Shown piece by piece: positions 1 to 7,222 of a stretch of 64,000 nt of DNA. The notes under the pieces were generated by a model. It was not told the origin of the DNA and did not search any database. It saw only the letters and a program-made list of their open reading frames with translations. The position numbers and the translations under genes were made by a program. Within the stretch, counting starts at the first letter, position 1, and each line of letters opens with the position of its first letter. Source of the stretch: Spirochaetaceae bacterium 4572_59 (GTDB lineage Bacteria > Spirochaetota > Spirochaetia > DSM-2461). Location of the stretch: assembly GCA_002084805.1 (NCBI GenBank), contig NBMC01000003.1, positions 186,001 through 250,000 of the forward strand, written 5' to 3'.

Positions 1-1
1 A

Positions 2-217
2 TCAAATATCGTCGCGGCATCTATAGCAGCCAAAGCACGGGGACTGAAAACCCTGGCCATGACTGGAGAAAAGAAAAGCAGTCTGTCACAGATGTGCGAT
101 GTATGCATCAGGGTCAATGTACATGAAACCTATAAAGTTCAGGAACTGCACCTACCGGTATACCATACCCTTTGTTTGGTTCTGGAAAATCACTTTTTCA
201 AGGACGGCCCCCGCTAA
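2..217 (+). CDS. SIS-domain phosphosugar isomerase-like protein (C-terminal part only)
   Basis: The gene enters from outside the window, and only its last 71 codons are visible, ending at TAA 215-217. The fragment reads like the second half of a GmhA/DiaA-type SIS domain. It has a small Ala-rich stretch (IAAKARGLKTLAMTG), a Cys-rich 'MCDVCIRVN' strand, and the helix ending 'HLPVYHTLCLVLENHFF' that matches the family pattern IQE-H-x5-H-x-LC. SIS proteins bind phosphorylated sugars, for example sedoheptulose 7-phosphate. The substrate cannot be told from this fragment. A LacI-type regulator starts about 45 bases downstream on the same strand, so the two may share a sugar-related operon. Confidence 0.75.
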   Translation, partial: SNIVAASIAAKARGLKTLAMTGEKKSSLSQMCDVCIRVNVHETYKVQELHLPVYHTLCLVLENHFFKDGPR

Positions 218-263
218 GTATTCTAGCCATGAAAGATAGAAATAATATCAAATAAGGATGATG

Positions 264-1268
264 ATGAAGAAGAAAAATGTAACCATATCAGACATAGCAG
301 CGGAAGCCGGGGTATCAAAGGCAACCGTTTCAAGAGTCATATCCGATTCCCCCAAGGTCAAAGCGGAGTTAAAGGCCAGAATTCAGCAGATAATGAAAGA
401 TCACTCCTACATTCCCAACCACCTGGCGCAAAGCCTGGCGGGGTCTCCCCGTAAAACAGTAGGAATCGTGATCGATGAGCTGACCAACTTCTTTTTTATC
501 GAAGTGGCCGATGGTTTTGACCAGATAATCAGTCAAGCCGATTATTGCATGCAGATATCCAGTTCCAAATGGAATGCAGAAAAAGAGGTAAAACTAGTCC
601 AGCATCTGATCAGCAACCGGGTGGATGGCATTGTTTTAGCACCGGTCTCGGAGGAATCTGAATCCCTTGAGATGCTGAAGTCTTCCGGGATTCCCTTCAT
701 CCTTATCAATGTCATCCCCACGCAGAAAGAGATAGCCTATGTCTCCTGTGATAATTATCAGGGAGGAAAGCTAGCAGCGGATTTCTTCAACAAGCTAAAC
801 CGTCCGTCCAACATCCTGATTACAGGGTTTTCTCATCAAAGCCTGTCTCTGCGGATCAACGGTTTCAAGGACAACTTCAACAGATGTGACAAACTGATCC
901 ATTATGAAAATATTAGCACCTATGAACAAGGATATGAAATGGCTTCTGTCCTTGTAGTACGTAACGGCCTTTCGGACACAAAAACGGCCCTGTTTGTTAC
1001 CAATGACAATGTAGCTATCGGTATCATTACACGATTGCTGGAACTGGGAATCTCCATACCCGAGCAGGTTTCGGTTATCGGTTATGATGATATCAAGATT
1101 TCCTCTTTCTGCCGGGTCCCTCTAACTACCGTATCCCAGGGGATTAAAGATATAGGGAAAATCGCGGCCATGGAACTGCTGGAAATGATACAGGCTCCGG
1201 AGAGACCCAAGCCTAAACATAAAATTGAACCACAGTTAATTGTCAGGCAGTCTGCCATCCTTGACTGA
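264..1268 (+). CDS. LacI-family transcriptional regulator
   Basis: A full-length (about 334 aa) LacI/GalR repressor. The N-terminal helix-turn-helix reads ISDIAAEAGVSKATVSRVI (about residues 6-24), followed by the hinge helix (NHLAQSLAGSP) and a periplasmic-binding-like effector domain with the typical end 'SVIGYDD'. Three ATG codons lie in a row at 258, 261 and 264. The AAGG at 254-257 leaves a sensible spacing only for the third, so 264 is preferred. The ligand is probably a sugar or sugar phosphate, which is family knowledge. The adjacent SIS-domain gene supports a role in sugar metabolism. It converges with the ABC transporter genes on the other strand. Confidence 0.9.
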   Translation: MKKKNVTISDIAAEAGVSKATVSRVISDSPKVKAELKARIQQIMKDHSYIPNHLAQSLAGSPRKTVGIVIDELTNFFFIEVADGFDQIISQADYCMQISSSKWNAEKEVKLVQHLISNRVDGIVLAPVSEESESLEMLKSSGIPFILINVIPTQKEIAYVSCDNYQGGKLAADFFNKLNRPSNILITGFSHQSLSLRINGFKDNFNRCDKLIHYENISTYEQGYEMASVLVVRNGLSDTKTALFVTNDNVAIGIITRLLELGISIPEQVSVIGYDDIKISSFCRVPLTTVSQGIKDIGKIAAMELLEMIQAPERPKPKHKIEPQLIVRQSAILD

Positions 1269-1292
1269 GAAGGTTTGTGAAAAGATTGTTTT

Positions 1293-2030
1293 CTAGTTGT
1301 ACTTGAGAACCTTATTAAAGAAACGGTTAACCCTTTCATCCCGCTGTTTCTCAAAAAGATCGATGGGCGTTCCCTGAGCAATCAAGCCACCGTCTCCCAC
1401 AAAAAGGATATAATCCGACGCCTGCCTGGCAAATCCCATTTCATGGGTTACCAGAATGAGACGCATTCCCTCATCACGCAATTCTCCGATCAAGTCCAGG
1501 ACTTCCGATGTATATTCGGGGTCCAGAGCGGAAGTCGGTTCATCAAGCAGAAGAAACTCTGGACGTATGGCCACAGCCCGGCAGATAGCAATACGCTGTT
1601 TCTGTCCGCCCGAAAGCATAGCCGGTTTTTTATGAGCCTGATCAGCCAGATGAAAACGTTCCAGCAGAATCAGTGCCTCCTCCAGAGCCTTTGATTCATT
1701 ATAACCATGAACCTTAACCAGGGGGAGAGTAATATTCTGAAGAGCTGTGAGATGAGGGAACAGGTTGTAGGCCTGAAAAACCATACCAATCCTTTTCCGA
1801 TATTCCCGCAGACTCTCTTCACTGAAAAACTCAATAGGGTGATCGTTGATAATAAGGCCACCCCCATCCGGTTTTTCCAAACCCGCAATCAGACGGAGAA
1901 GAGTTGTCTTTCCTCCCCCGGAAGGGCCAATAAGAACAAGAGCATGAACATCTTCCAGAGTGAGGGAGACCCGGTCCAGAACCTTCAGCTCTCCAAAGTG
2001 TTTAGACAAATTATCAAGTTCAAGTTTCAT
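1293..2030 (-). CDS. polar amino acid ABC transporter, ATP-binding protein
   Basis: A 245-aa ABC ATPase of the GlnQ/HisP class. Walker A is GPSGGGKTT (residues 35-43), the signature is LSGGQKQR, Walker B is FLLLDEPTSALDP, and the switch His lies in LVTHEMGFA. All catalytic residues are present. It energises uptake of polar amino acids at the inner face of the membrane. Its start overlaps the end of the upstream permease gene by 11 bases, indicating translational coupling. It is the last gene of a three-gene operon (binding protein, permease, ATPase), and the binding protein is broken, so the ATPase may currently have no partner. Confidence 0.93.
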   Translation of the reverse strand: MKLELDNLSKHFGELKVLDRVSLTLEDVHALVLIGPSGGGKTTLLRLIAGLEKPDGGGLIINDHPIEFFSEESLREYRKRIGMVFQAYNLFPHLTALQNITLPLVKVHGYNESKALEEALILLERFHLADQAHKKPAMLSGGQKQRIAICRAVAIRPEFLLLDEPTSALDPEYTSEVLDLIGELRDEGMRLILVTHEMGFARQASDYILFVGDGGLIAQGTPIDLFEKQRDERVNRFFNKVLKYN

Positions 2031-2793
2031 AGCTGAATTTCCTTTCCAGATAGCGTGTCAGCCGGGAGATAGGGACTGTGAGAATCAGATATCCTATAGC
2101 CAGAGGGATATAGGCTTCCATAGTAGAAAAAGTATTAGCATTCATCTCTCTGGCTGCCATGGTAAACTCTTTTATGGCAATAACAGAAAGAAGAGAGGAG
2201 TCTTTAATCAGGGACGCCAATTGCCCTGCCAGAGACGGCAGGATTCTTGTAATGACCTGAGGAAAAATGACATAAAGATAGGTTTGAAAAGGAGAGAATC
2301 CCAGAGACTTTGCCGTTTCACGCTGGGTTTCTCCAACACTATCCACACCTCCCCTGATGATCTCTGCGATATAGGCACCAGAGAAGAGAGCCATAATCAG
2401 AACACCCACAACAAAACGGTTATGCAATCCTGCCGCATTGGCAATGACATAGAAGAATATCAGGATCTGAACCAACAAAGGGGTCCCGCGAACAAGTTCC
2501 ACATAAAAGCGCGACAGATAGCGGAAAGGAAGTATACGGCTGCTCTGTCCCAGACCGAATAGAACTCCCAGAATAATACTGAATACCAGAGCAAAAAGAG
2601 AAATCAGAAGGGTTTGTCCATAGCCTTTAAGAAAGTTCATTCTATAGTCGTAAATGGTCCCCCAGGCAAAGCGGTAGCCCAGGCGACTGAAACCGAACCA
2701 GAACACCGCCGCCAGAAGCAGGGCAACAAGACTCCAGCTGGCCACATGTGCCGGCCTGTTATTCTGACCTTCAAGGTCTGTAAAAAAATTCAC
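2020..2793 (-). CDS. polar amino acid ABC transporter, permease
   Basis: A 257-aa permease of the HisMQ/GlnP family with several hydrophobic segments. The first lies near residues 20-40, and a cluster starts at about residue 60 with YGQTLLISLFALVFS, the usual beginning of the family's transport domain. The cytoplasmic coupling loop (EAA-like) is visible as ETAKSLGFSPFQTYLYV followed by FPQVI. It pairs with the ATPase, whose start overlaps its stop. No damage is seen in this gene. The specific amino acid is unknown. Confidence 0.9.
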   Translation of the reverse strand: MNFFTDLEGQNNRPAHVASWSLVALLLAAVFWFGFSRLGYRFAWGTIYDYRMNFLKGYGQTLLISLFALVFSIILGVLFGLGQSSRILPFRYLSRFYVELVRGTPLLVQILIFFYVIANAAGLHNRFVVGVLIMALFSGAYIAEIIRGGVDSVGETQRETAKSLGFSPFQTYLYVIFPQVITRILPSLAGQLASLIKDSSLLSVIAIKEFTMAAREMNANTFSTMEAYIPLAIGYLILTVPISRLTRYLERKFSYET

Positions 2794-2801
2794 AGTTTCT
2801 C

Positions 2802-3466
2802 CTAGTTTCCCAGATCAAAGAAGGAGGGCAGCCCAGCCTTTTCAAAAACCTGTTTTATTTCGGTCAGGTACTTTTTCTCAAGATCCTCAAATCCACCTTT
2901 TTTTCTGAAATCCAGAATAAACGCATCCACATCAGTCTTCAGGGGGCTGTCTTTTTTCATAGCCATCCCCCAGTCACCGTTTGTTCCAGGAAGGCTTTCC
3001 AGATTGACAATAGTGCTGTCGGGGAATTTTTTCTGTAGTTCATAGGTGGTCAGCCCATCGTATATAAAGGCATCAGCCTTACCCTGGGAGACTTCCAGGG
3101 CACAGGCGGCAACCTCATCAAAGATGCGTACATTGCCGGAAGGAAGATTATCCTGAGCCCATATTGCTCCAGTAGTTCCTGATTTTACGGCTGTAACAAC
3201 AGCGTCTGAAGAAAGATCTGTATATCCGGAAACCATTGAGTCTTTATTGATCAGCAGGGTCAGGCCGGATGCGGCATAGGGAATAGAAAAATCCACAACC
3301 TTTGCACGCTCTTCGGTAATCCCCATCGAGGAGATGACCACATCCGCCTTTCCCGACTGCAGAGAGGGAATCAATCGGTATATTACTGTTTCCGAGAGAA
3401 AGAGAATTCAGCTGAAAGGAGTTCTTTAAAGCAAAAATTGAGGCTGAATGCCGTTTTTTTCAACAT
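2802..3466 (-). pseudogene. amino acid-binding protein of the ABC transporter, N-terminal lobe deleted
   Basis: The long reading frame (3374 to 2802) begins abruptly at LIPSLQSGKADVV, which in SBP_bac_3 family proteins sits about 60-90 residues into the precursor. The rest is well conserved: SSMGITEERAKVVDFS, the hinge, and a C-terminal end in KKYL. Upstream, in another frame, an ATG at 3466-3464 gives MLKKTAFSL, which looks like the start of the original signal peptide and has a GAGG-like ribosome site before it. That frame ends after 27 codons. Signal peptide and mature C-terminal part are thus separated by an internal deletion with a frameshift, and most of the first ligand-binding lobe is missing. 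Translation from TTG 3374 would give a leaderless half-protein. Confidence 0.8.
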
Positions 3467-3647
3467 TTTTTAAAAATCATCTATTCATAAATAATTCCTC
3501 ACTTTTTTCCCGTATTCATAAGAATAATATGGATTATTACCAGATACACAAGTTTCAATATTGAGGAGAAACGTTCTGTTCCGTTAATCGGAAATACTCC
3601 AGCTTGAACATCCCTTCTCTTTCTATTATCAATGGGAGCTAAATTAT

Positions 3648-5026
3648 ATTTTTAACAGAATAAAGGAGATTAACAGCTTTGCATGGGGTCCCATCATGAT
3701 AGTTTTTCTGGTGGGTACGGGTATTTTTCTCTCAGTGAGCACTAGATTTTTACAATTCCGCAAACTGGGACAGGCATTTCATCTGCTATTCTCAAAAGAA
3801 CACAGCGGAAGCGGAGATATTACTCCCTTTCTGCCACCATCGGAACGGGAAATATTGCCGGAGTAGCCACAGCTATCGTTCTGGGTGGACCGGGTGCAGT
3901 TTTCTGGATGTGGGTAACAGCAGCATTCGGCGGTGCTACAAAATTCGGGGAAGCCGTTCTAGCTATCCGCTACCGGGAACTTAATGAAAAAGGGGAGCAG
4001 TCCGGCGGCCCCATGTACTATATTAAAAACGGAATGAAAGAGAAGTTCGGGGGGAACTGGGCCTGGCTTGGTTGGCTCTTCTCCTTCTTTGGGATATTTG
4101 CCTCCTTTGGAATCGGAAGCATGGTACAATCCAACTCCGTTGCGGATGCTCTTAATATGAGCTTTGGTATTCCTATGATCATCTCCGGTGTTGCGATTAC
4201 CCTGTTAGTCGGACTGGTCATCATCGGCGGAATAAAATCCATTGCCAGTGTGACATCTAAAATTGTTCCCTTTATGGCTCTATTTTTTATCGCAGGGTCT
4301 CTGATCGTTCTTTTTTCACGGATAAACATGATTCCCAAAGCATTTAATATGATATTTTCTCATGCCTTTTCAAGCACTGCTGTCAGCGGCGGTCTTATCG
4401 GAACGGTTATACGTCTGGGTGTCGCCCGTGGAGTATTCTCCAATGAGGCAGGTTTGGGAAGTGCTCCCATCGCCCATGCGGCCTCATCAAATGACAATGC
4501 CTATACACAGGGTCTGATTGCCTCTCTGGGATCTTTCATCGATACACTGATCATCTGTACCATGACAGCTTTGGTTATCCTTGTTTCAGGACTGATCAGC
4601 TTTGCTCCTGACGGCTTAATGATAGTGGCAGATGGACTGAACGGAGCATCTCTCACCACAAGAGCCTTTGATATAAACCTTCCCGGATTCGGAAAGTATC
4701 TGATCTCCATTGGTTTGGTTTTTTTTGCCTTCTCGACCATTCTCGGCTGGTACTATTACGGATCAAAATGTCTGGAATATATTGCAGGGACAGGATCTGT
4801 TTCATTCTATAAATGGATTTTTCTGGCTGTAACCCTGTTGGGATCCATTATGAAAATCGGAATTGTCTGGGATCTGTCGGATACCTTCAATGGTTTGATG
4901 GCCCTTCCCAACCTGATAGCCCTTCTTGCTTTAAGTTCCATCATTATGAAGACTGCTTCAGAAGGCGAAAAAACCTCGACAACTTCGAATTCTATTAAAA
5001 ACAGAACTGCTGCGAAAATGGGATAA
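3648..5026 (+). pseudogene. sodium:alanine (AGCS family) symporter, disrupted by a short deletion and lacking a normal start codon
   Basis: Family motifs run through two frames. Frame one gives INSFAWGPIMIVFLVGTG and then GSGDITPF near 3828. Frame two resumes at SATIGTGNIAGVATAI (from about 3832) and continues intact to the TAA at 5024-5026. In relatives about eight residues (the QALxTAL region) lie between these blocks, so roughly 25 bases are missing at 3830 with a frame change. No ATG, GTG or TTG is found where the N-terminus should begin. An ATT at 3648 lies nine bases after GGGAG and may be a mutated start. AGCS proteins import alanine or glycine with Na+. The residual 372-codon frame from 3908 begins inside the protein. 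Confidence 0.8.
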
Positions 5027-5046
5027 AAGAACTTCTGATTCTGAAT

Positions 5047-5092
5047 AAAAATCCCCCCTGTACTGCAATACAGTTTCGGAGGGATTTTTTTT
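5047..5092. terminator. bidirectional rho-independent terminator
   Basis: A GC-rich stem is formed by AAAATCCCCCC and GGAGGGATTTT with an inner CTGTA/TACAG extension, flanked by A and T runs on the two sides. It sits between the convergent symporter remnant and the thioredoxin-like gene, so it can serve both. Confidence 0.8.
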
Positions 5093-5124
5093 CAGAAGGA
5101 AGGAAAAAAATCAATCAGAACTGA

Positions 5125-5364
5125 TTAGCCTACTTCTTTTAAAATATCTATAATCTGACCTTTCGTCAGAACCTTTCCACTTGTTTTTACATCATTATCA
5201 ATCGCCAGAGCGGGGGTCATCATAACACCCATTTTCATAATATCCTGCATATCTGCAATTTTGACGATTTCGGCCTCAATGCCCATTTCACTCACAGCCT
5301 CTCTGGCATTTTTTTCCAGTGTTTTACATTTAGGACAACCCATACCGAGTATCTGTATATTCAT
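5125..5364 (-). CDS. small thioredoxin-like redox-active disulfide protein
   Basis: A 79-aa protein starting MNIQILGMGCPKCK, with a CPKC redox pair at residues 10-13 and the cis-Pro segment MMTPALAI. This is the compact 'thioredoxin_3' fold seen in MTH895/TM0996-like proteins. The ATG at 5364 is preceded by AAGGAAAA at good spacing; upstream in-frame codons are not needed. Such proteins are commonly encoded with an ArsR regulator and a DUF318/ArsP-type permease. Here the ArsR gene is divergent next door, while a permease of that class is 42 kb away (47602-48372). The likely role is thiol-disulfide exchange linked to metal, metalloid or organoarsenic handling; the partner is unknown. Confidence 0.85.
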   Translation of the reverse strand: MNIQILGMGCPKCKTLEKNAREAVSEMGIEAEIVKIADMQDIMKMGVMMTPALAIDNDVKTSGKVLTKGQIIDILKEVG

Positions 5365-5401
5365 AAGTATTTTTCCTTTTAAACTGGTTTTAGTTGTTTC
5401 T

Positions 5402-5429
5402 ATTTTACGAAACATTGAAACTTTGTCAA
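5402..5429 (-). promoter_or_regulatory. promoter of the thioredoxin-like gene
   Basis: Read on the minus strand, TTGACA (5429-5424) and TAAAAT (5407-5402) are separated by 16 bases, a good sigma-70 match. The -35 hexamer lies inside the left arm of the palindrome at 5417-5449, so the ArsR protein bound there would block it. Confidence 0.65.
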
Positions 5430-5449
5430 GCTAAGATTGACAAAGTTTC
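5417..5449. promoter_or_regulatory. palindromic ArsR operator between divergent genes
   Basis: GAAACTTTGTCAA at 5417-5429 and its exact reverse complement at 5437-5449 form a 13-bp inverted repeat around a 7-base centre. A TTGACA is present on each strand within the arms, so a dimeric regulator could shut off both divergent genes. It is assigned to the adjacent ArsR protein by position. Confidence 0.75.
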
Positions 5450-5474
5450 CAATATTTGAAACATTATAGCAAGA

Positions 5475-5792
5475 ATGATAACAAACGAAGAACAAATCCG
5501 ATGCAACAGAAGGGCACATATGTTTAAAGCTCTTTCTCATCCCATAAGAATTTTTTTCCTGGAAAAACTGAAAGAAAAAAGCTGGTGCGTCTGCCAGCTG
5601 GCAGCCGAGGCAGGGATTCCAAAATCAGCCACCTCCAAACACCTGTCTCAGTTGAAAGAGGCAGGCCTTGTTGAAATTCATAAAACAGGAACCAGGGTGG
5701 AGTATTCGATAACAGCCCCCTGTGTTTTAAAACTGGCAAGCTGTGCGGAGGGAGTTGTTCTTTCGAACCGGAAAAAACAACTGGAATTATAG
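5475..5792 (+). CDS. ArsR/SmtB-family metal-responsive repressor
   Basis: A 105-aa winged-helix protein. It has the family start 'MFKALSHPIRIFFLEKL', a CVC pair at the beginning of helix alpha-3 (SWCVCQLA, about residues 37-40), and the recognition helix KSATSKHLSQLKEAGLV. The CVC pair is the classical arsenite/metal ligand set of the family, and a further Cys pair lies near residues 83-89 (CVLKLASC). It likely represses itself and the divergent thioredoxin-like gene through the 5417-5449 palindrome. The inducer, arsenite or another thiophilic ion, is inferred only from the CVC motif. Confidence 0.88.
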   Translation: MITNEEQIRCNRRAHMFKALSHPIRIFFLEKLKEKSWCVCQLAAEAGIPKSATSKHLSQLKEAGLVEIHKTGTRVEYSITAPCVLKLASCAEGVVLSNRKKQLEL

Positions 5793-5839
5793 CCCCCCCC
5801 TCCTACAGCCCCCTCTTTTTTTATTTTGGAAAGCAATAA

Positions 5840-6934
5840 TTAAAACTTAATTCCGTAATCCTTGCCGTAATTCTCAACAACAAAGTCTACATCTTTGTCT
5901 CCCCGGCCGCTCAGATTGACCAGTATGGACTGCCTGGGTTTCTCCTGAGCCAGTTTACAGGCAAATGCTACGGCGTGAGCACTTTCCAGCGCAGGGATAA
6001 TTCCTTCCAGACGGCTCAGTTCAAAGAAAGAGTCCAGGGTTTCTTTATCATTAGCAGTAACGTAGTTAACACGTCCCAGATCCTTTAACATGGAATGCTC
6101 GGGACCGACTCCGGGATAGTCCAAGCCGCTGGCAATAGAGTAGACCGGTGCGGGTTCTCCCTTTTCATCCTGCAGCAGGTAACATTTAAAACCATGAATC
6201 ATACCGGGAGATCCCTTTGTCATGGTTGCCGCATGGTCACCCAGATTCAAGGATTTTCCTGAGGGTTCAACACCATAGAGTTCACAGTCCTCATCCTGAA
6301 TAAAAGAGGAGAAGATACCCATGGCATTACTACCGCCTCCGACACAGGCGACAACATTATCAGGATTCTCTCCTGTCATTTCAAAGTACTGTTCTTTCGC
6401 TTCAATACCGACAACCCTCTGAAAATCTCTCACCATCATAGGAAAGGGATGAGGACCCACAACAGACCCTATACAGTAGATACTATTAATAGGATCTTCC
6501 AGATAGGCGCCAAAAGCGGAGTCTACGGCTTCTTTCAGAGTTTTCAGACCGAATGTTACAGGAATAACCTTAGCTCCCAGAATTTTCATTCTTACAACAT
6601 TGGGATGTTCTTTGACAATATCAACTTCTCCCATATGGATTTCACATTCCAGGCCGAAGTAAGCGGCAGCAGTTGCCAAGGCCACTCCATGCTGTCCCGC
6701 ACCGGTTTCTGCGATCAGTTTCTTCTTTCCCAGGTATTTTGCCAGAAGGGCTTCTCCCATACAGTGATTCAGCTTATGAGCACCTGTATGATTCAGATCT
6801 TCTCTTTTGAGATAGATTCTTCCACCATATTTCTCAGACAGGGTTTTAGCATAGTAAACCGGTGTAGGTCTTCCCTGAAAATGTTTTCTAATTGATCTCA
6901 GTTCCGTGATAAAATCGTGAGACGTATTCTCCAT
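5840..6934 (-). CDS. trpB: tryptophan synthase beta chain (orphan)
   Basis: A 364-aa PLP enzyme that makes tryptophan from indole and serine. The PLP lysine is K54 in HTGAHKLN. The phosphate-binding loop GGGSNAMG and the substrate loop ETGAGQHG are intact, and the order of motifs matches TrpB of the classical (TrpB1) type. The ATG at 6934 has AAAGG nearby. A GTG 15 codons upstream (6979) is possible but sits only three bases from its GAGG. No trpA or other trp gene is in the window; neighbours are an ArsR gene and an oxidoreductase. It may work as a stand-alone indole-scavenging enzyme, or pair with a TrpA encoded elsewhere. Confidence 0.92.
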   Translation of the reverse strand: MENTSHDFITELRSIRKHFQGRPTPVYYAKTLSEKYGGRIYLKREDLNHTGAHKLNHCMGEALLAKYLGKKKLIAETGAGQHGVALATAAAYFGLECEIHMGEVDIVKEHPNVVRMKILGAKVIPVTFGLKTLKEAVDSAFGAYLEDPINSIYCIGSVVGPHPFPMMVRDFQRVVGIEAKEQYFEMTGENPDNVVACVGGGSNAMGIFSSFIQDEDCELYGVEPSGKSLNLGDHAATMTKGSPGMIHGFKCYLLQDEKGEPAPVYSIASGLDYPGVGPEHSMLKDLGRVNYVTANDKETLDSFFELSRLEGIIPALESAHAVAFACKLAQEKPRQSILVNLSGRGDKDVDFVVENYGKDYGIKF

Positions 6935-7173
6935 AATTACCTTTGTTATCCGGATTGCTTTTAAAATATCCCATGTCACTATCCTCTATATGGTGGTTTG
7001 TTTCTCATTATTCTTTTACATTGTAACTGTTTCTATCTATAGAATCAAGTAAAATGTCAAAAATCTTTTCTTCTCTAAAATCTCCAGCTCGAAACTCACT
7101 CTTTTTCTGCCCTCTCCGGCTAGTCCAAAAAGAAATATCATTAAATTTATAATGATTTACTTGACACATTCCT

Positions 7174-7195
7174 TATATAGCATTATCACTATATA
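7174..7195. promoter_or_regulatory. inverted repeat in the promoter of the CoA-disulfide-reductase-like gene
   Basis: TATATAG (7174-7180) and CTATATA (7189-7195) are perfect inverted arms around eight bases. They lie directly downstream of a TTGACA at 7161-7166, where the -10 region is expected, and 28 bases before the start codon. This is a plausible repressor site for redox or sulfur control; no regulator gene is adjacent. Confidence 0.5.
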
Positions 7196-7222
7196 CACAT
7201 ACTCGATTAAAAAGGGGAATTT

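Noticed and set aside
2802-3374. A short leaderless binding protein as an intact gene
   Set aside because: It begins in the middle of the SBP_bac_3 fold, and a signal-peptide-like start is visible upstream in another frame.
3908-5026. A 372-codon intact AGCS symporter
   Set aside because: The first residues correspond to the interior of the protein, and the upstream family motifs are present in a different frame.
5775-5830. Terminator after arsR at the C-rich/T-rich stretch
   Set aside because: There is a T run but no complementary G-rich arm, so no hairpin can form.
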